Assembly: GCF_000152985.1 (NCBI RefSeq)
Contig: NZ_CH672395.1
Coordinates: 3,817,823 to 3,881,822, forward strand
DNA length: 64,000 nt
Reading direction: 5' to 3'
From: Leeuwenhoekiella blandensis MED217
Lineage (GTDB): Bacteria; Bacteroidota; Bacteroidia; Flavobacteriales; Flavobacteriaceae
Positions 40,886 to 49,339 of the stretch are shown piece after piece (the first letter of the stretch is position 1; the number at the start of each line of letters is the position of its first letter). The translations under genes were made by a program, and so were the position numbers. The notes below the pieces were generated by a model, which was not told the origin of the DNA, searched no databases, and saw nothing but the letters and a program-made list of their open reading frames with translations.

Positions 40886-42021
40886 AGGCTATTGAGAATT
40901 GCTGCGGCTTGCAGTAGGGTATCTTCATTTTTGGCAAAGCAAAAACGCAAGAGTTGATCATCGCGATTATCCTTATTGAACACCGATACCGGTATGCTCG
41001 CCAAGCCTTTTTCTTGGGTAAGGTATTCGGCAAAGGCAACATCGTTCAGGTCACTGATCGCGCTATAGTCTAGCATTTGAAAATAGGTACCTTCTGAAGG
41101 CTTAAATTGAAAGCGCGAATCTTTGATCGCGTTTAAGAACACATCCCTTTTCTGCTGATAAAAACTACCCAGATCTAAATAATGTTTGGGTTCCTTTAAA
41201 TATTCGGCGAGGGCGACTTGGGTAGGATGATGCACACAAAACACGGTGTTTTGATGCACTTTGTTGAACTCCGCCATCAGCGCCTTAGGCGCAAGACAGT
41301 AGCCCATTTTCCACCCGGTGGTGTGAAAGGTTTTTCCAAAAGAAGCCGTCACCAGCGCACGTTCTTTCAAACCGGGGTAAGACGCCACACTGCGGTGTTG
41401 CTGCGCATCAAAAATAATATGCTCATACACCTCATCGCTCAGGATCAGGATATCGGTATCTTTTACCAATTCCTCCAGGCGTTTGAGGTCGGCATCCTTC
41501 AGTACCATTCCGCTGGGATTATGCGGATTGTTGAGAATAAGCATCCTCGTTTTGGGCGTGATGGCTGCGGCTACCGCATCCCAGTCTACCTTGGTATAGG
41601 GTGCGTCGAGTTGTACCGGTACGGGAATTCCGCCTTGCAATTCGATCGTAGGCTCATAAGTATCATACGCCGGCTTCAAGACGATGACTTCGTCCTCCCG
41701 ATGTACAAAAGCCGTGATCGCCACAAATAAAGCTTCCGAAGCGCCTACGGTAACACAGATCTCCTGCTCGGGATCGTAAGCAGCACCGCGCAAGTCCTGT
41801 ACCAGTGCGGCAATGTTTTCGCGTAGCGGAAGATGCCCCGCCAGCGGCGCATATTGGTTGGCCCCGTTGCGCATGGCTTGCGTCACCAGATCGATCAGCT
41901 TAGGATCGGTATTGAAATCAGGAAAGCCCTGCGACAAGTTGATGGCGTTGTACTGTGCCGCCATTTTGCTCATCACAGCAAAAATAGAGAGTTTGTTTTG
42001 AGGCAGTTTACTTCGCATCAC
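40882..42021 (-). CDS. methionine aminotransferase-like PLP enzyme (class I/II)
   Basis: 379 residues of the aspartate-aminotransferase fold. The PLP lysine lies in TASFGKTFHTTGWKMGY (about 234). Other fold-type I markers are NLSQGFPDF near the N-terminus, NNPHNPSGMVL and LSDEVYEHIIFD. The SFGKTFHTTGWK context and length match YbdL-type methionine/kynurenine aminotransferases, which return 2-oxo-4-methylthiobutyrate to methionine. Specificity within class I/II cannot be settled from sequence alone. The start overlaps the end of the upstream DUF3109 gene by 14 bases, so the two form an operon. Confidence 0.88.
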   Translation of the reverse strand: MMRSKLPQNKLSIFAVMSKMAAQYNAINLSQGFPDFNTDPKLIDLVTQAMRNGANQYAPLAGHLPLRENIAALVQDLRGAAYDPEQEICVTVGASEALFVAITAFVHREDEVIVLKPAYDTYEPTIELQGGIPVPVQLDAPYTKVDWDAVAAAITPKTRMLILNNPHNPSGMVLKDADLKRLEELVKDTDILILSDEVYEHIIFDAQQHRSVASYPGLKERALVTASFGKTFHTTGWKMGYCLAPKALMAEFNKVHQNTVFCVHHPTQVALAEYLKEPKHYLDLGSFYQQKRDVFLNAIKDSRFQFKPSEGTYFQMLDYSAISDLNDVAFAEYLTQEKGLASIPVSVFNKDNRDDQLLRFCFAKNEDTLLQAAAILNSL

Positions 42022-42589
42022 CCTTTTTATAAAGCTCAGCTACATCTTCCAGTTCCTGATACCACTGCTCCCCGAATTTACGAATGAGGGCATCCTTTGT
42101 AAACTTGTACACGGGCACCTGCAGTTCTTTCCCGAGGCTGCAGGCATCATCACAAATAGGCCAGCGCTCGTAGTTCACCGCGGTAAACTTGGAGTACTTC
42201 TGCAAGCGCACAGGATATAAGTGACACGAGATGGGTTTTCTAAAAGCTACCTCACCCGCATTGTACGCATCCTCGATTCCACAAGAAGCCACCCCGTCTT
42301 TAGTAAAGGTCACATACGCACACTCGGCACCATTCACCAAAGGTGTTTCCAGTTGGTCCAGATCGGTCTTGATATGTGTGCCTTGCGCTTCGATCGCGGC
42401 GATACCTTCAGGGCGTAAAAAAGGCTTTACTTTAGGATAAATTTCCTTTAAGATCTCAACTTCCTGAGGTTCTACCGGCGCTCCTGCCTCTCCGGCGATA
42501 CAACATTCTCCTTTACAAGCAGACAAATTACACACAAAATCTTTGTTGATAACGTCTTCTGAAACTATGGTTTGGTCTATTTGAAACAT
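42008..42589 (-). CDS. DUF3109 family cysteine-rich protein
   Basis: 193 residues. The start at 42589 (MFQIDQTIVSED) is chosen because the -7 box TATCTTTG lies at 42601-42594; more upstream ATGs would not be transcribed. Cysteines cluster in CNLSACKGECCIAG near the N-terminus, with further ones in AECAYVTF, SCGIED, SCHLYPVR and ICDDACSLG, the pattern of DUF3109, probably a zinc- or iron-sulphur-binding cytoplasmic protein. The biochemical function is unknown. It is translationally linked to the aminotransferase gene by a 14-base overlap. Confidence 0.85.
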   Translation of the reverse strand: MFQIDQTIVSEDVINKDFVCNLSACKGECCIAGEAGAPVEPQEVEILKEIYPKVKPFLRPEGIAAIEAQGTHIKTDLDQLETPLVNGAECAYVTFTKDGVASCGIEDAYNAGEVAFRKPISCHLYPVRLQKYSKFTAVNYERWPICDDACSLGKELQVPVYKFTKDALIRKFGEQWYQELEDVAELYKKGDAK

Positions 42590-42593
42590 AGCG

Positions 42594-42601
42594 CAAAGAT
42601 A
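42594..42601 (-). promoter_or_regulatory. -7 box of the DUF3109/aminotransferase operon
   Basis: Minus-strand TATCTTTG, exact match, ends 4 bases before the ATG at 42589. It predicts a leaderless or almost leaderless mRNA and fixes the start codon. Confidence 0.65.
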
Positions 42602-42760
42602 CATGTTCTGCCGCTGAGCACCGAGTATTTCTGTGTTCATGTTTCTTGGGAATCTTTTACCATTTACGAGGTTTTTGGCTGTGTTTTGGCAGGGTTTTCT
42701 GCAGATTATCTAATCGTTAAATTTTGGGGTTTTATTGCTTATAAATCAAAGAAATAGACG

Positions 42761-42768
42761 TAGTTTTG
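42761..42768 (+). promoter_or_regulatory. marC-like gene -7 box
   Basis: TAGTTTTG matches TAnnTTTG, with a TTG at 42735-42737 (23 bases upstream) as possible -33. The leader to the ATG at 42794 would be about 22 bases. Confidence 0.55.
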
Positions 42769-42793
42769 CGCCCTCTTAAAAAAAAGCATAGTT

Positions 42794-43366
42794 ATGGCAT
42801 TTGATATTAAGGAAATCGTAACGGCAACAATGATCTTATTTGCGATTATAGACATCATCGGCAACATCCCCATCATCATTGGGCTGCGCGAAAAGGTAGG
42901 GCATATTCAAAGCGAAAAAGCCTCGATCGTAGCAGCGCTTTTAATGGTGGTATTTCTCTTTATAGGTAAAGAGATCCTGAACCTCATCGGTATCGACGTC
43001 AACTCGTTTGCGGTGGCCGGTTCGTTCATACTTTTTTTCCTCGCTTTAGAAATGATCCTGGGCATCTCCTTATACAAAGATGACGCGCCTGAGACGGCCA
43101 GTGTGGTACCGCTAGCCTTCCCGCTCATCGCAGGAGCAGGGACCATGACCTCATTGTTGTCGCTGCGTGCAGAATATGCTGTGGAGAACATTATCGTAGC
43201 GATCTTCATCAATATCGTGATCGTCTATGCGGTATTGAAGGCTTCGGGTAAAATCGGAAAAATCCTAGGAAAACAGGGAATTAACATCATACGCAAAATC
43301 TTTGGCGTAATTTTGTTGGCCATGGCAGTAAAGCTGTTTACTACAAATATTCAAGGACTCTTTTAA
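42794..43366 (+). CDS. MarC-family integral membrane protein
   Basis: 190 residues with six hydrophobic segments, beginning VTATMILFAIIDIIGNIPII and including the MarC-type VPLAFPLIAGAGTMTSLLSL motif (about 101-120). The family was once linked to multiple antibiotic resistance, but that link was withdrawn; transport of amino acids or other small molecules has been suggested for relatives. The small two-TM protein gene follows after 9 bases, most likely in the same transcript. Confidence 0.9.
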   Translation: MAFDIKEIVTATMILFAIIDIIGNIPIIIGLREKVGHIQSEKASIVAALLMVVFLFIGKEILNLIGIDVNSFAVAGSFILFFLALEMILGISLYKDDAPETASVVPLAFPLIAGAGTMTSLLSLRAEYAVENIIVAIFINIVIVYAVLKASGKIGKILGKQGINIIRKIFGVILLAMAVKLFTTNIQGLF

Positions 43367-43375
43367 AACCCACTC

Positions 43376-43600
43376 ATGAAAGTTGCATTGTATATCATAC
43401 TCGCCCTTGCCGGCGCCCTTTTTATCTTTAACCTCACGCAAGTAGATTATAGTGCACCCTTGACCGGTGACAGTACGGTAGCGGTTATTTCGGTAGTGGC
43501 ATGTTTGTGTGCGATCCTTTTGGTGCTCATCTTAATGATCTCCAGAAAAATTGCTGAAAAGAGTAAAGGGAAGCAAAAGCAAACCAAGCGCCAGCTTTAA
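43376..43600 (+). CDS. small two-TM membrane protein, 74 aa
   Basis: Two hydrophobic helices (about 2-20 and 35-55: VAVISVVACLCAILLVLILM) and a basic tail rich in Lys and Gln (KSKGKQKQTKRQ). No family name known to me; similar small proteins often accompany marC in flavobacteria (from memory). It starts 9 bases after the marC stop. Confidence 0.72.
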   Translation: MKVALYIILALAGALFIFNLTQVDYSAPLTGDSTVAVISVVACLCAILLVLILMISRKIAEKSKGKQKQTKRQL

Positions 43601-43626
43601 GCAGCCTTGGTCAGGTTCACCTGCTA

Positions 43627-43920
43627 TTAGAGTAATTTGATCAGGCTGGGATTGTAAAACTCATAAACGATCCCGGCAATAAAGGTAAGGATCGCCAGTA
43701 CCAAAAAGATCTTGTGCAGCTTTTGAAAGATCAAGGTGCGTTTTAGTTTTTTGCGCAGCTGACGGTCTTTGATCTGGTCCATCTGCTCTTTGATCTCGGT
43801 ATCCTTGAGGTAGAACGGACTTACCGATATGCCGTTAGAGATCAACAGCCCGGCAGAATTGTCTAGCAGACGAAATACTGCGGCAATGCAAAAAACAAAT
43901 ATGGAAGCTATTATTACCAT
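43627..43920 (-). CDS. small two-TM membrane protein, 97 aa
   Basis: N-terminal hydrophobic helix (ASIFVFCIAAVFRLL), a central charged helical segment (KEQMDQIKDRQLRKKLKRTL) and a second TM helix (IFLVLAILTFIAGIVYEFY). No recognised family. It starts 2 bases after the ctpA stop, so it is the last gene of a comEB-ctpA-small protein operon. Confidence 0.68.
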   Translation of the reverse strand: MVIIASIFVFCIAAVFRLLDNSAGLLISNGISVSPFYLKDTEIKEQMDQIKDRQLRKKLKRTLIFQKLHKIFLVLAILTFIAGIVYEFYNPSLIKLL

Positions 43921-43922
43921 AA

Positions 43923-45512
43923 CTATTCTTCTCGGCTCAAGGCTTTAATTTTTATGATGGCGGGGTCTTCTTCGTTGACCAACTTTTCAAAGATGGTATT
44001 CCCAAAAAGCTGTTGCGCCATGACGGCCTTAAGATAACGCTTTAAATCGGCTTTATAATCGCGTATTCTAATTTTTAGATTACGTGCATTCAGATAGGCT
44101 ACAAAGTCGTTCATCTGTGCATCACTAATGCTTACCTCTTCCTGAAATTGCTCGTATGACAGGCTGTTGAAATACGGCCTGCGCTGCTCGATGATCTCAA
44201 AGATAAAACGGCTCATATAACCTGCACGCAAGGCATAGGTAATGGCTTCCTTCTCATAATTGGTATCCTTAGGGATAAACACATCAGGAATGATCCCACC
44301 GCCGCCGTAAACTACGTTTCCGCCCGGCGTTACATAACGCAGACTGTCGGCTACTGCGATACTGTCGGCACTTTGCATTTCTCCGTTTTTATAACGTGAC
44401 AGGTAATCTTCATAATAGGCTTTGTTACCTGCATCATAAGGGCGTTGTATGCTTCTACCCGTAGGCGTATAATAGCGCGCAATGGTCAAGCGCACCGCGC
44501 TCCCATCACCCAGTTGCATCTCGCGTTGTACCAGACCTTTCCCAAACGAACGGCGTCCTACGATCACCCCACGGTCATTATCCTGAATAGCACCGGCTAC
44601 GATCTCACTGGCAGAAGCCGAATTCTCATTGATCAACACATACAGCTTTCCGGTTTCAAAGTTGCCTTCATCGGTAGCATAGGCGTTCTCGATCTTTCCG
44701 GTTTTGTTTTTGGTGAAGAGGATGAGTTGGTCTTCTTTCAAAAACTGATCGGCGATCTGCTCTGCTGCCGAAATATAACCGCCGGGATTGCCGCGCAGGT
44801 CAAGTACCAACTGGCGTGCGCCCTTCCGTTTTAAAGACAATAAAGCCTTTTCAAATTCTTCAGGCGTACTTTCGGCAAAGCGGTTGATCTTGATATAGCC
44901 CAGCGTATCGGTCGCCATATACGACGCATCTACACTTTTAAGTGGCACCACCGAGCGGGTGACTTTAAAGTCGAGCAAGCCGTCTACCCCGGGACGTTTT
45001 ACCTTAAGAGCTACTTTGGTATTGATCTGGCCTTTGAGTTGGTTGGTGATCGAGTCGTCAAGCACATCGGCACCGGTAAGCGACTGGTCGTCTGCTGCCA
45101 CGATGCGGTCGCCCCCGCGTATTCCCGCCTTTTCACTTGGTCCGCCGGGAATGGCCTGAATGACCGCAATGGTGTCGTTAAAGTTGTAAAAACTGATCCC
45201 GATACCTACAAAATCACCCTTCATACTCTCACTCACTTCCTGCAATTCACTAGGTGGGATATACACCGAATGCGGATCGAGATTCTCAAGGATTCCGTTT
45301 ACGGTCACCTCGACAATACTATCGGTATTGATGGGATCTACATACTCATAATCGATGTAATCGATAAGGCGGTTGAGCTTTTCCTTTTTGGCATTGCCTC
45401 CCAACAGGTTGGTGGGGTTGCTGCTGTAGTTGAGGGTACTCCCAATAAAAATACCCAGGGCTACTGCCACACAGAAAAAGATAGGAAGGTATTTTTTTTG
45501 GTAACCGGCCAT
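43923..45512 (-). CDS. ctpA: C-terminal processing protease (S41 family, CtpA/Prc-like)
   Basis: 529 residues. An N-terminal membrane anchor or signal (YLPIFFCVAVALGIFIGSTL), a PDZ domain (about 90-170: GDFVGIGISFYNFNDT, IRGGDRIVAADDQSL) and a peptidase S41 core. The catalytic Ser lies in ENSASASEIVAGAI and the Lys in RRSFGKGLVQ, both intact. Acts in the periplasm on C-termini of exported proteins. The gene abuts the deaminase gene exactly (start at 45512, upstream stop ends at 45513) and is followed by the small membrane protein gene. Confidence 0.92.
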   Translation of the reverse strand: MAGYQKKYLPIFFCVAVALGIFIGSTLNYSSNPTNLLGGNAKKEKLNRLIDYIDYEYVDPINTDSIVEVTVNGILENLDPHSVYIPPSELQEVSESMKGDFVGIGISFYNFNDTIAVIQAIPGGPSEKAGIRGGDRIVAADDQSLTGADVLDDSITNQLKGQINTKVALKVKRPGVDGLLDFKVTRSVVPLKSVDASYMATDTLGYIKINRFAESTPEEFEKALLSLKRKGARQLVLDLRGNPGGYISAAEQIADQFLKEDQLILFTKNKTGKIENAYATDEGNFETGKLYVLINENSASASEIVAGAIQDNDRGVIVGRRSFGKGLVQREMQLGDGSAVRLTIARYYTPTGRSIQRPYDAGNKAYYEDYLSRYKNGEMQSADSIAVADSLRYVTPGGNVVYGGGGIIPDVFIPKDTNYEKEAITYALRAGYMSRFIFEIIEQRRPYFNSLSYEQFQEEVSISDAQMNDFVAYLNARNLKIRIRDYKADLKRYLKAVMAQQLFGNTIFEKLVNEEDPAIIKIKALSREE

Positions 45513-45953
45513 TTATTCGTCTATAGTTTCTATACAATCTACGCTTACGCCGGCACGACGTAAAAAATCAATTCCGCTAGGGTCTTTATACGCTTTATTA
45601 AAAACCACACGTTTGATGCCGGCTTGATGTATCAATTTACTGCATTCGGTACACGGAGACAAGGTGATGTATAAAGTAGCACCTACACAGGATTGTGTAG
45701 AGGCCGCTACTTTTAAGATCGCGTTAGCCTCTGCGTGAAGCACATACCACTTGGTATAGCCTTCTTCGTCTTCACAGATATTTTCAAAACCTGTTGGCGT
45801 GCCGTTATAGCCGTCTGAAATGATCATCTTATCCTTAACGATCAATGCGCCAACTTGTTTTCTTTGACAATACGAAAGTTTTGCCCATTCCCGCGCCATG
45901 CGTAAATAAGCGATATCATAAACCCGCTGTTTATCTGATGAGATCTTAGACAT
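45513..45953 (-). CDS. dCMP deaminase (ComEB-like)
   Basis: 146-residue zinc deaminase. The motifs HAEANAILKVAAS (zinc His and catalytic Glu) and LSPCTECSK (zinc cysteines) are present, with the further RKQVGALIVKDKMIISDGYN segment of dCMP deaminases that make dUMP for dTMP synthesis. It heads an operon with ctpA. A 15-bp palindrome (TGTAGCT-G-AGCTACA, 45966-45980) lies in the region before the start, and a one-mismatch -7 box (TATCTTCG) at 46002-45995. Confidence 0.92.
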   Translation of the reverse strand: MSKISSDKQRVYDIAYLRMAREWAKLSYCQRKQVGALIVKDKMIISDGYNGTPTGFENICEDEEGYTKWYVLHAEANAILKVAASTQSCVGATLYITLSPCTECSKLIHQAGIKRVVFNKAYKDPSGIDFLRRAGVSVDCIETIDE

Positions 45954-45965
45954 ACTCTTGAATAC

Positions 45966-45980
45966 TGTAGCTGAGCTACA
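45966..45980. promoter_or_regulatory. 15-bp palindrome in the dCMP deaminase leader
   Basis: TGTAGCT / AGCTACA around a central G, 13 bases upstream of the start codon and downstream of a -7-like box. It could be an operator or a short RNA hairpin over the ribosome site; no regulator is known. Confidence 0.4.
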
Positions 45981-46039
45981 AGCTGTTAAGTTTGCGAAGA
46001 TAAAAAACTTGGCTCGCTTCTCATCCTATAAAACGTGCT

Positions 46040-46624
46040 TTACCACGGATAATTTTCTATAAGCATCGGAATTACCATACCAATAACCACTGCAGATATG
46101 AACATCATCCAGTCTCTGCGAGAGAACCTGAAAATGGTTTGGCAAATGAAGCCTATGATCAATACGATAAGCGTGATGATGATCTGCGCTGCTTCAATAC
46201 CCAAAGCAAATTCTGCCAGCGGCAAGAGCTTGTTAGACGTATGCGCGGTCAATTGCTCAAAAAAGCCGGAAAAGCCCAACCCGTGTATGAGGCCGAAGAA
46301 CAAGGCGGTGATCAACAGTACACCCAGTTTGTCTTTATTGGCTCCTCTCCCTGCGGTAAACACATTGTACAAAGCGGCGATAAAAATGGTCACCGGTATG
46401 AGCCACTCGACCAGTCCCCGGTTGATGCGCACCACCCCATATACCGCAAGCAGCAGCGAGGTCGTGTGTCCCAGGGTAAACAGGGTCACCATCAACAATA
46501 CCCGGCGCCAATCTTTAAAGACATAAGGAACCGAAAGTACAATGAGAAATAAAACGTGGTCGTAAGCAGTGTAATCTAAAACGTGATCTAAACCAATTTT
46601 GAAGTAGAACCAAAAATCTGACAT
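46040..46624 (-). CDS. HupE/UreJ-family membrane protein
   Basis: 194 residues, six or more TM helices. The family marker histidines are visible in GLDHVLFL-like DYTAYDHVLFLIVLSV, TLGHTTSLLLAVYG and GLIHGLGFSGFFEQL. HupE/UreJ proteins are putative nickel or cobalt permeases near hydrogenase and urease genes; neither is present here, so the metal role is uncertain. It is a single gene with an exact -7 box 21 bases upstream. Confidence 0.82.
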   Translation of the reverse strand: MSDFWFYFKIGLDHVLDYTAYDHVLFLIVLSVPYVFKDWRRVLLMVTLFTLGHTTSLLLAVYGVVRINRGLVEWLIPVTIFIAALYNVFTAGRGANKDKLGVLLITALFFGLIHGLGFSGFFEQLTAHTSNKLLPLAEFALGIEAAQIIITLIVLIIGFICQTIFRFSRRDWMMFISAVVIGMVIPMLIENYPW

Positions 46625-46645
46625 AAGGGGAACTTAGTATTTTCT

Positions 46646-46653
46646 CAAAACTA
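46646..46653 (-). promoter_or_regulatory. -7 box of the HupE/UreJ gene
   Basis: Minus-strand TAGTTTTG, exact TAnnTTTG, 21 bases before the ATG at 46624. A TTTG only 11 bases further up is too close for a standard -33. Confidence 0.5.
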
Positions 46654-46753
46654 CAATTATTTCCCAAAGTTGTACTGTTAAACGTTAAACTATGTCTAAA
46701 CAGAAATCGCAAAAATGCCGGCTTTTGTAATTTAAGCCTTAAAAGAATTGACT

Positions 46754-47200
46754 ATGCCTCGTATCGCCGCTGTTCTTGTTGCTTTTTTAATGCTTAGCCT
46801 GAGTGTAGGTTGTAAAACCGTACCCGCGTTGACCACTGCCAAAACTACACTTCCCAACGCCCCGCAGTACACCTATATCGATACCCGTGGCAACACCTAT
46901 AATTTGAGTACTAAAAAGCTGATCTACGATCCGGTTTCGGCAGATAATACGATTGACGGACTCGACGATGAGGGCCGGCATCTGGAACTGAATATCGAAC
47001 TCAACGATTATACTAAAATGGCTGCGGAATGCGAGCGTCAATTCAACACCACCCAAAAAGAACTACCGGCCAATTATTCCGGCTACGTGATCCCTACGCT
47101 TACCCGCAAAGACAGCATTGAAACCCGCAGTATCGACTTGAGCATAAAAGCGGTAGACGAACTCGACTATGTCATTAGACCCTTTCTAGGCGATGAATAG
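46754..47200 (+). CDS. hypothetical lipoprotein, 148 aa
   Basis: ATG at 46754 preferred over a TTG at 46748. Signal with lipobox LSVGC (Cys about 20), a Thr/Pro linker, then a small strand-rich domain (YTYIDTRGNTYNLSTKKLIY, HLELNIELNDYTKMAAEC). No recognised family. The last 8 bases overlap the BrkB-family gene, so they are likely co-translated. Confidence 0.7.
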   Translation: MPRIAAVLVAFLMLSLSVGCKTVPALTTAKTTLPNAPQYTYIDTRGNTYNLSTKKLIYDPVSADNTIDGLDDEGRHLELNIELNDYTKMAAECERQFNTTQKELPANYSGYVIPTLTRKDSIETRSIDLSIKAVDELDYVIRPFLGDE

Positions 47201-48197
47201 TCCTAAAAATCCCATACTTAAGCAAGGCTACAGGCTGTTTATCTTTTTGAAAAACACCTACCTCGCCTGGGACCGTAACGATCCCTTTGCCAAGAGCGCC
47301 ATTATTGCTTATTACACCTTATTCTCACTGCCTTCCCTGCTGATGATCGTCACCAGTATCGCCAGTGCTTTTGTTGGCCCGGAAGCCGTACAGGGACGTA
47401 TTCATGATGAGATCGCGCGTTTCATCTCGCCCGAAGTAGCCATTGCTATTGAACAAATGATAGGAAAGGTCACGGTAGAGAACGACAACTGGATCACGCT
47501 GATCATCAGCATTGCCGCACTGATCTATGGTGCGACAGGGGTTTTCTTTCAGATGAAGAAAACCATGAATACCATCTGGAACGTCACCGAAAAGAAATCA
47601 AACTTTAAGCGGATGCTCATCAACCGCGCCATTGCTTTTGGGATGGTGCTCGTGCTGGGCTTTATGCTGCTTGTGGCCTTTGTGATCACCGTACTACTGA
47701 ATTTACTAACCGATTACCTCTCTCAATTTGCGCCGTCGATCACCGTCGTCTTTGCCGATGCCTTGCGTTTTCTCATCTCGTTTCTCTTTATCGCCTCGCT
47801 GTTTGCTGCGATATTTAAAATACTCCCCGATGTCAAAATGGGGTACAAGACCACCGTCTTGGGCGCTAGCATTACCGCGATCCTGTTTCTTATAGGGGAA
47901 AGCATTTTGGGCTACTACTTTGCCAGCAGCAATCCCGCCTCAGTATATGGGGGCGCTGCTTCTATCGTATTGATCTTGCTTTGGGTGAATTACACCTGCC
48001 TGATCCTGTTCTTTGGTGCTGAGATCACCGTGCAGTATGCGATCGCTAAAAAACATAAGATCGTTCCCAACAGCCACGCCAAGCTTGCCCATACCGAAGA
48101 GATGGAAGCCTTACGCAAAAAACAAAAGCAAGTAGAAGCCGATAAAAAAAAAGCAATAAAATTAGCCACCAATCCTGAAGAGTCTAACACCCCTTAA
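47193..48197 (+). CDS. YihY/BrkB-family inner-membrane protein
   Basis: 334 residues with six TM helices and the family motifs: DPFAKSAIIAYYTLFSLPSL near the N-terminus, ALIYGATGVFFQMKKTMNTIWNV in the middle, and PASVYGGAASIVLILLWVNYTCLILFFGAE near the end; these are given as segment ends rather than exact borders. The Lys-rich tail is cytoplasmic. The family was confused with RNase BN in the past; it is not a nuclease and its function is open. The gene overlaps the lipoprotein gene upstream and, by 4 bases, the convergent phosphoesterase gene. Confidence 0.88.
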   Translation: MNSPKNPILKQGYRLFIFLKNTYLAWDRNDPFAKSAIIAYYTLFSLPSLLMIVTSIASAFVGPEAVQGRIHDEIARFISPEVAIAIEQMIGKVTVENDNWITLIISIAALIYGATGVFFQMKKTMNTIWNVTEKKSNFKRMLINRAIAFGMVLVLGFMLLVAFVITVLLNLLTDYLSQFAPSITVVFADALRFLISFLFIASLFAAIFKILPDVKMGYKTTVLGASITAILFLIGESILGYYFASSNPASVYGGAASIVLILLWVNYTCLILFFGAEITVQYAIAKKHKIVPNSHAKLAHTEEMEALRKKQKQVEADKKKAIKLATNPEESNTP

Positions 48198-49252
48198 TCG
48201 GCTTTACGCAGCAAACACACATAGACCGGAAAGTGGTCGCTATAACCGCCGGTATACTTTCCGTTAGCAAAACTTCTAAAGGGATAGCCTTTGTAGGGAC
48301 CTTCGGGCGTTTGTAAAAAGCGCTTATTAAAGATCCCGGCTTTATAGTATTGAAAGTGTTCATAATCCCGTTGCAGCCAAGCCGCAGAAAGCAAGAGCTG
48401 ATCAAAAAGATTCCAGCTGTCGCGATACGCGAGAGTGCCTTGTCCGCGTTTAGCCATCCGCTCCATAGGGTTGTAGATCTCTTGAAGCCCTACCTGCTCC
48501 GGGCGGGCTTTGGTCTTTAAGATCTTTTTGAGGCTTTTATCTTTAGGATCATCATTAAGATCGCCCATACTGATGATCTTGGCATACGGCTCTTCACTCA
48601 AAATAGAATCGATGATGCGTTTGTTAAGCGCTGCTGCTGCCATACGTCGCGGTCGCGTAAGTGCTTCTCCTCCACTGCGCGACGGCCAGTGATTGACCAG
48701 AATATGCATCCGTTCTCCGGCAAGATTTCCGCTTACTAAGAGTTGGTCGCGGGTATAGATCCGTCGGTTTTCACGCTCCGGATCGTAAAGTTTGAGTTCG
48801 TATACCTTACTGCTCACCACCTGAAAAAGCTTAGGATCGTACAACAGCCCCACATCGATCCCCCGCCGGTCTGGCGAGTCGTAATGCACGATCCCATAGT
48901 GGCTTTGTTTCAGTGGAGTTTGATTGACCAGATCTTCTAACACCTTGCGGTTCTCGATCTCTGCCACCCCCACAAGTGCCGGGGCGGTGGTTGCTTCCGG
49001 CGGACCGATTTGCGCGATCACCGAGGCCATTTTCAGCAGCTTATCGGCATAGATCTCCTGCGTCCAACGGTCCTTGCCTTCGGGCGTGCGGTCGTCATCA
49101 AAGGTGATGGGATCGTTTTCGGTATCAAACAGGTTTTCCAGATTGTAAAAGGCCACCGTAACCAATTGGTATTCTTGCTTTTGCATCGCAAAAATGCACA
49201 GCATCGGGTTAACTAGGAGCACCCACAACACCTTTAATCGAATATTTCGCAT
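48194..49252 (-). CDS. secreted endonuclease/exonuclease/phosphatase (EEP) family protein
   Basis: 352 residues. Signal peptide (about 1-22, VLWVLLVNPMLCIFA), then an EEP fold: FYNLENLFDTENDP with the metal-binding Asn/Glu, VGVAEIENRKVLEDL, NHWPSRSGGE with catalytic His, GDLNDDPKD, and the final SDHFPVYVCLL. Exported enzymes of this kind cleave nucleic acids or phosphodiesters. The gene diverges from a TonB receptor, with a 13-bp palindrome in between (TTCTAATTTAGAA, 49289-49301). Together with the DUF5689 lipoprotein this suggests scavenging of extracellular phosphorus or nucleic acid, an inference. A cytoplasmic paralogue lies at 60385-61332. Confidence 0.87.
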   Translation of the reverse strand: MRNIRLKVLWVLLVNPMLCIFAMQKQEYQLVTVAFYNLENLFDTENDPITFDDDRTPEGKDRWTQEIYADKLLKMASVIAQIGPPEATTAPALVGVAEIENRKVLEDLVNQTPLKQSHYGIVHYDSPDRRGIDVGLLYDPKLFQVVSSKVYELKLYDPERENRRIYTRDQLLVSGNLAGERMHILVNHWPSRSGGEALTRPRRMAAAALNKRIIDSILSEEPYAKIISMGDLNDDPKDKSLKKILKTKARPEQVGLQEIYNPMERMAKRGQGTLAYRDSWNLFDQLLLSAAWLQRDYEHFQYYKAGIFNKRFLQTPEGPYKGYPFRSFANGKYTGGYSDHFPVYVCLLRKAD

Positions 49253-49288
49253 AACACACCTAAAATCAGATCGTTAAGTTACATTAAA

Positions 49289-49301
49289 TTCTAATTTAGA
49301 A
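49289..49301. promoter_or_regulatory. palindrome between the secreted EEP enzyme and TonB receptor genes
   Basis: TTCTAA-T-TTAGAA, 6-bp arms, in the 87-base divergent region. It could serve both genes as an operator. A related TTCTAAA occurs nearer the receptor gene. Confidence 0.35.
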
Positions 49302-49339
49302 CATCCCTCCCCCGTAAAACTAGTTCTAAACCTGCTGCT

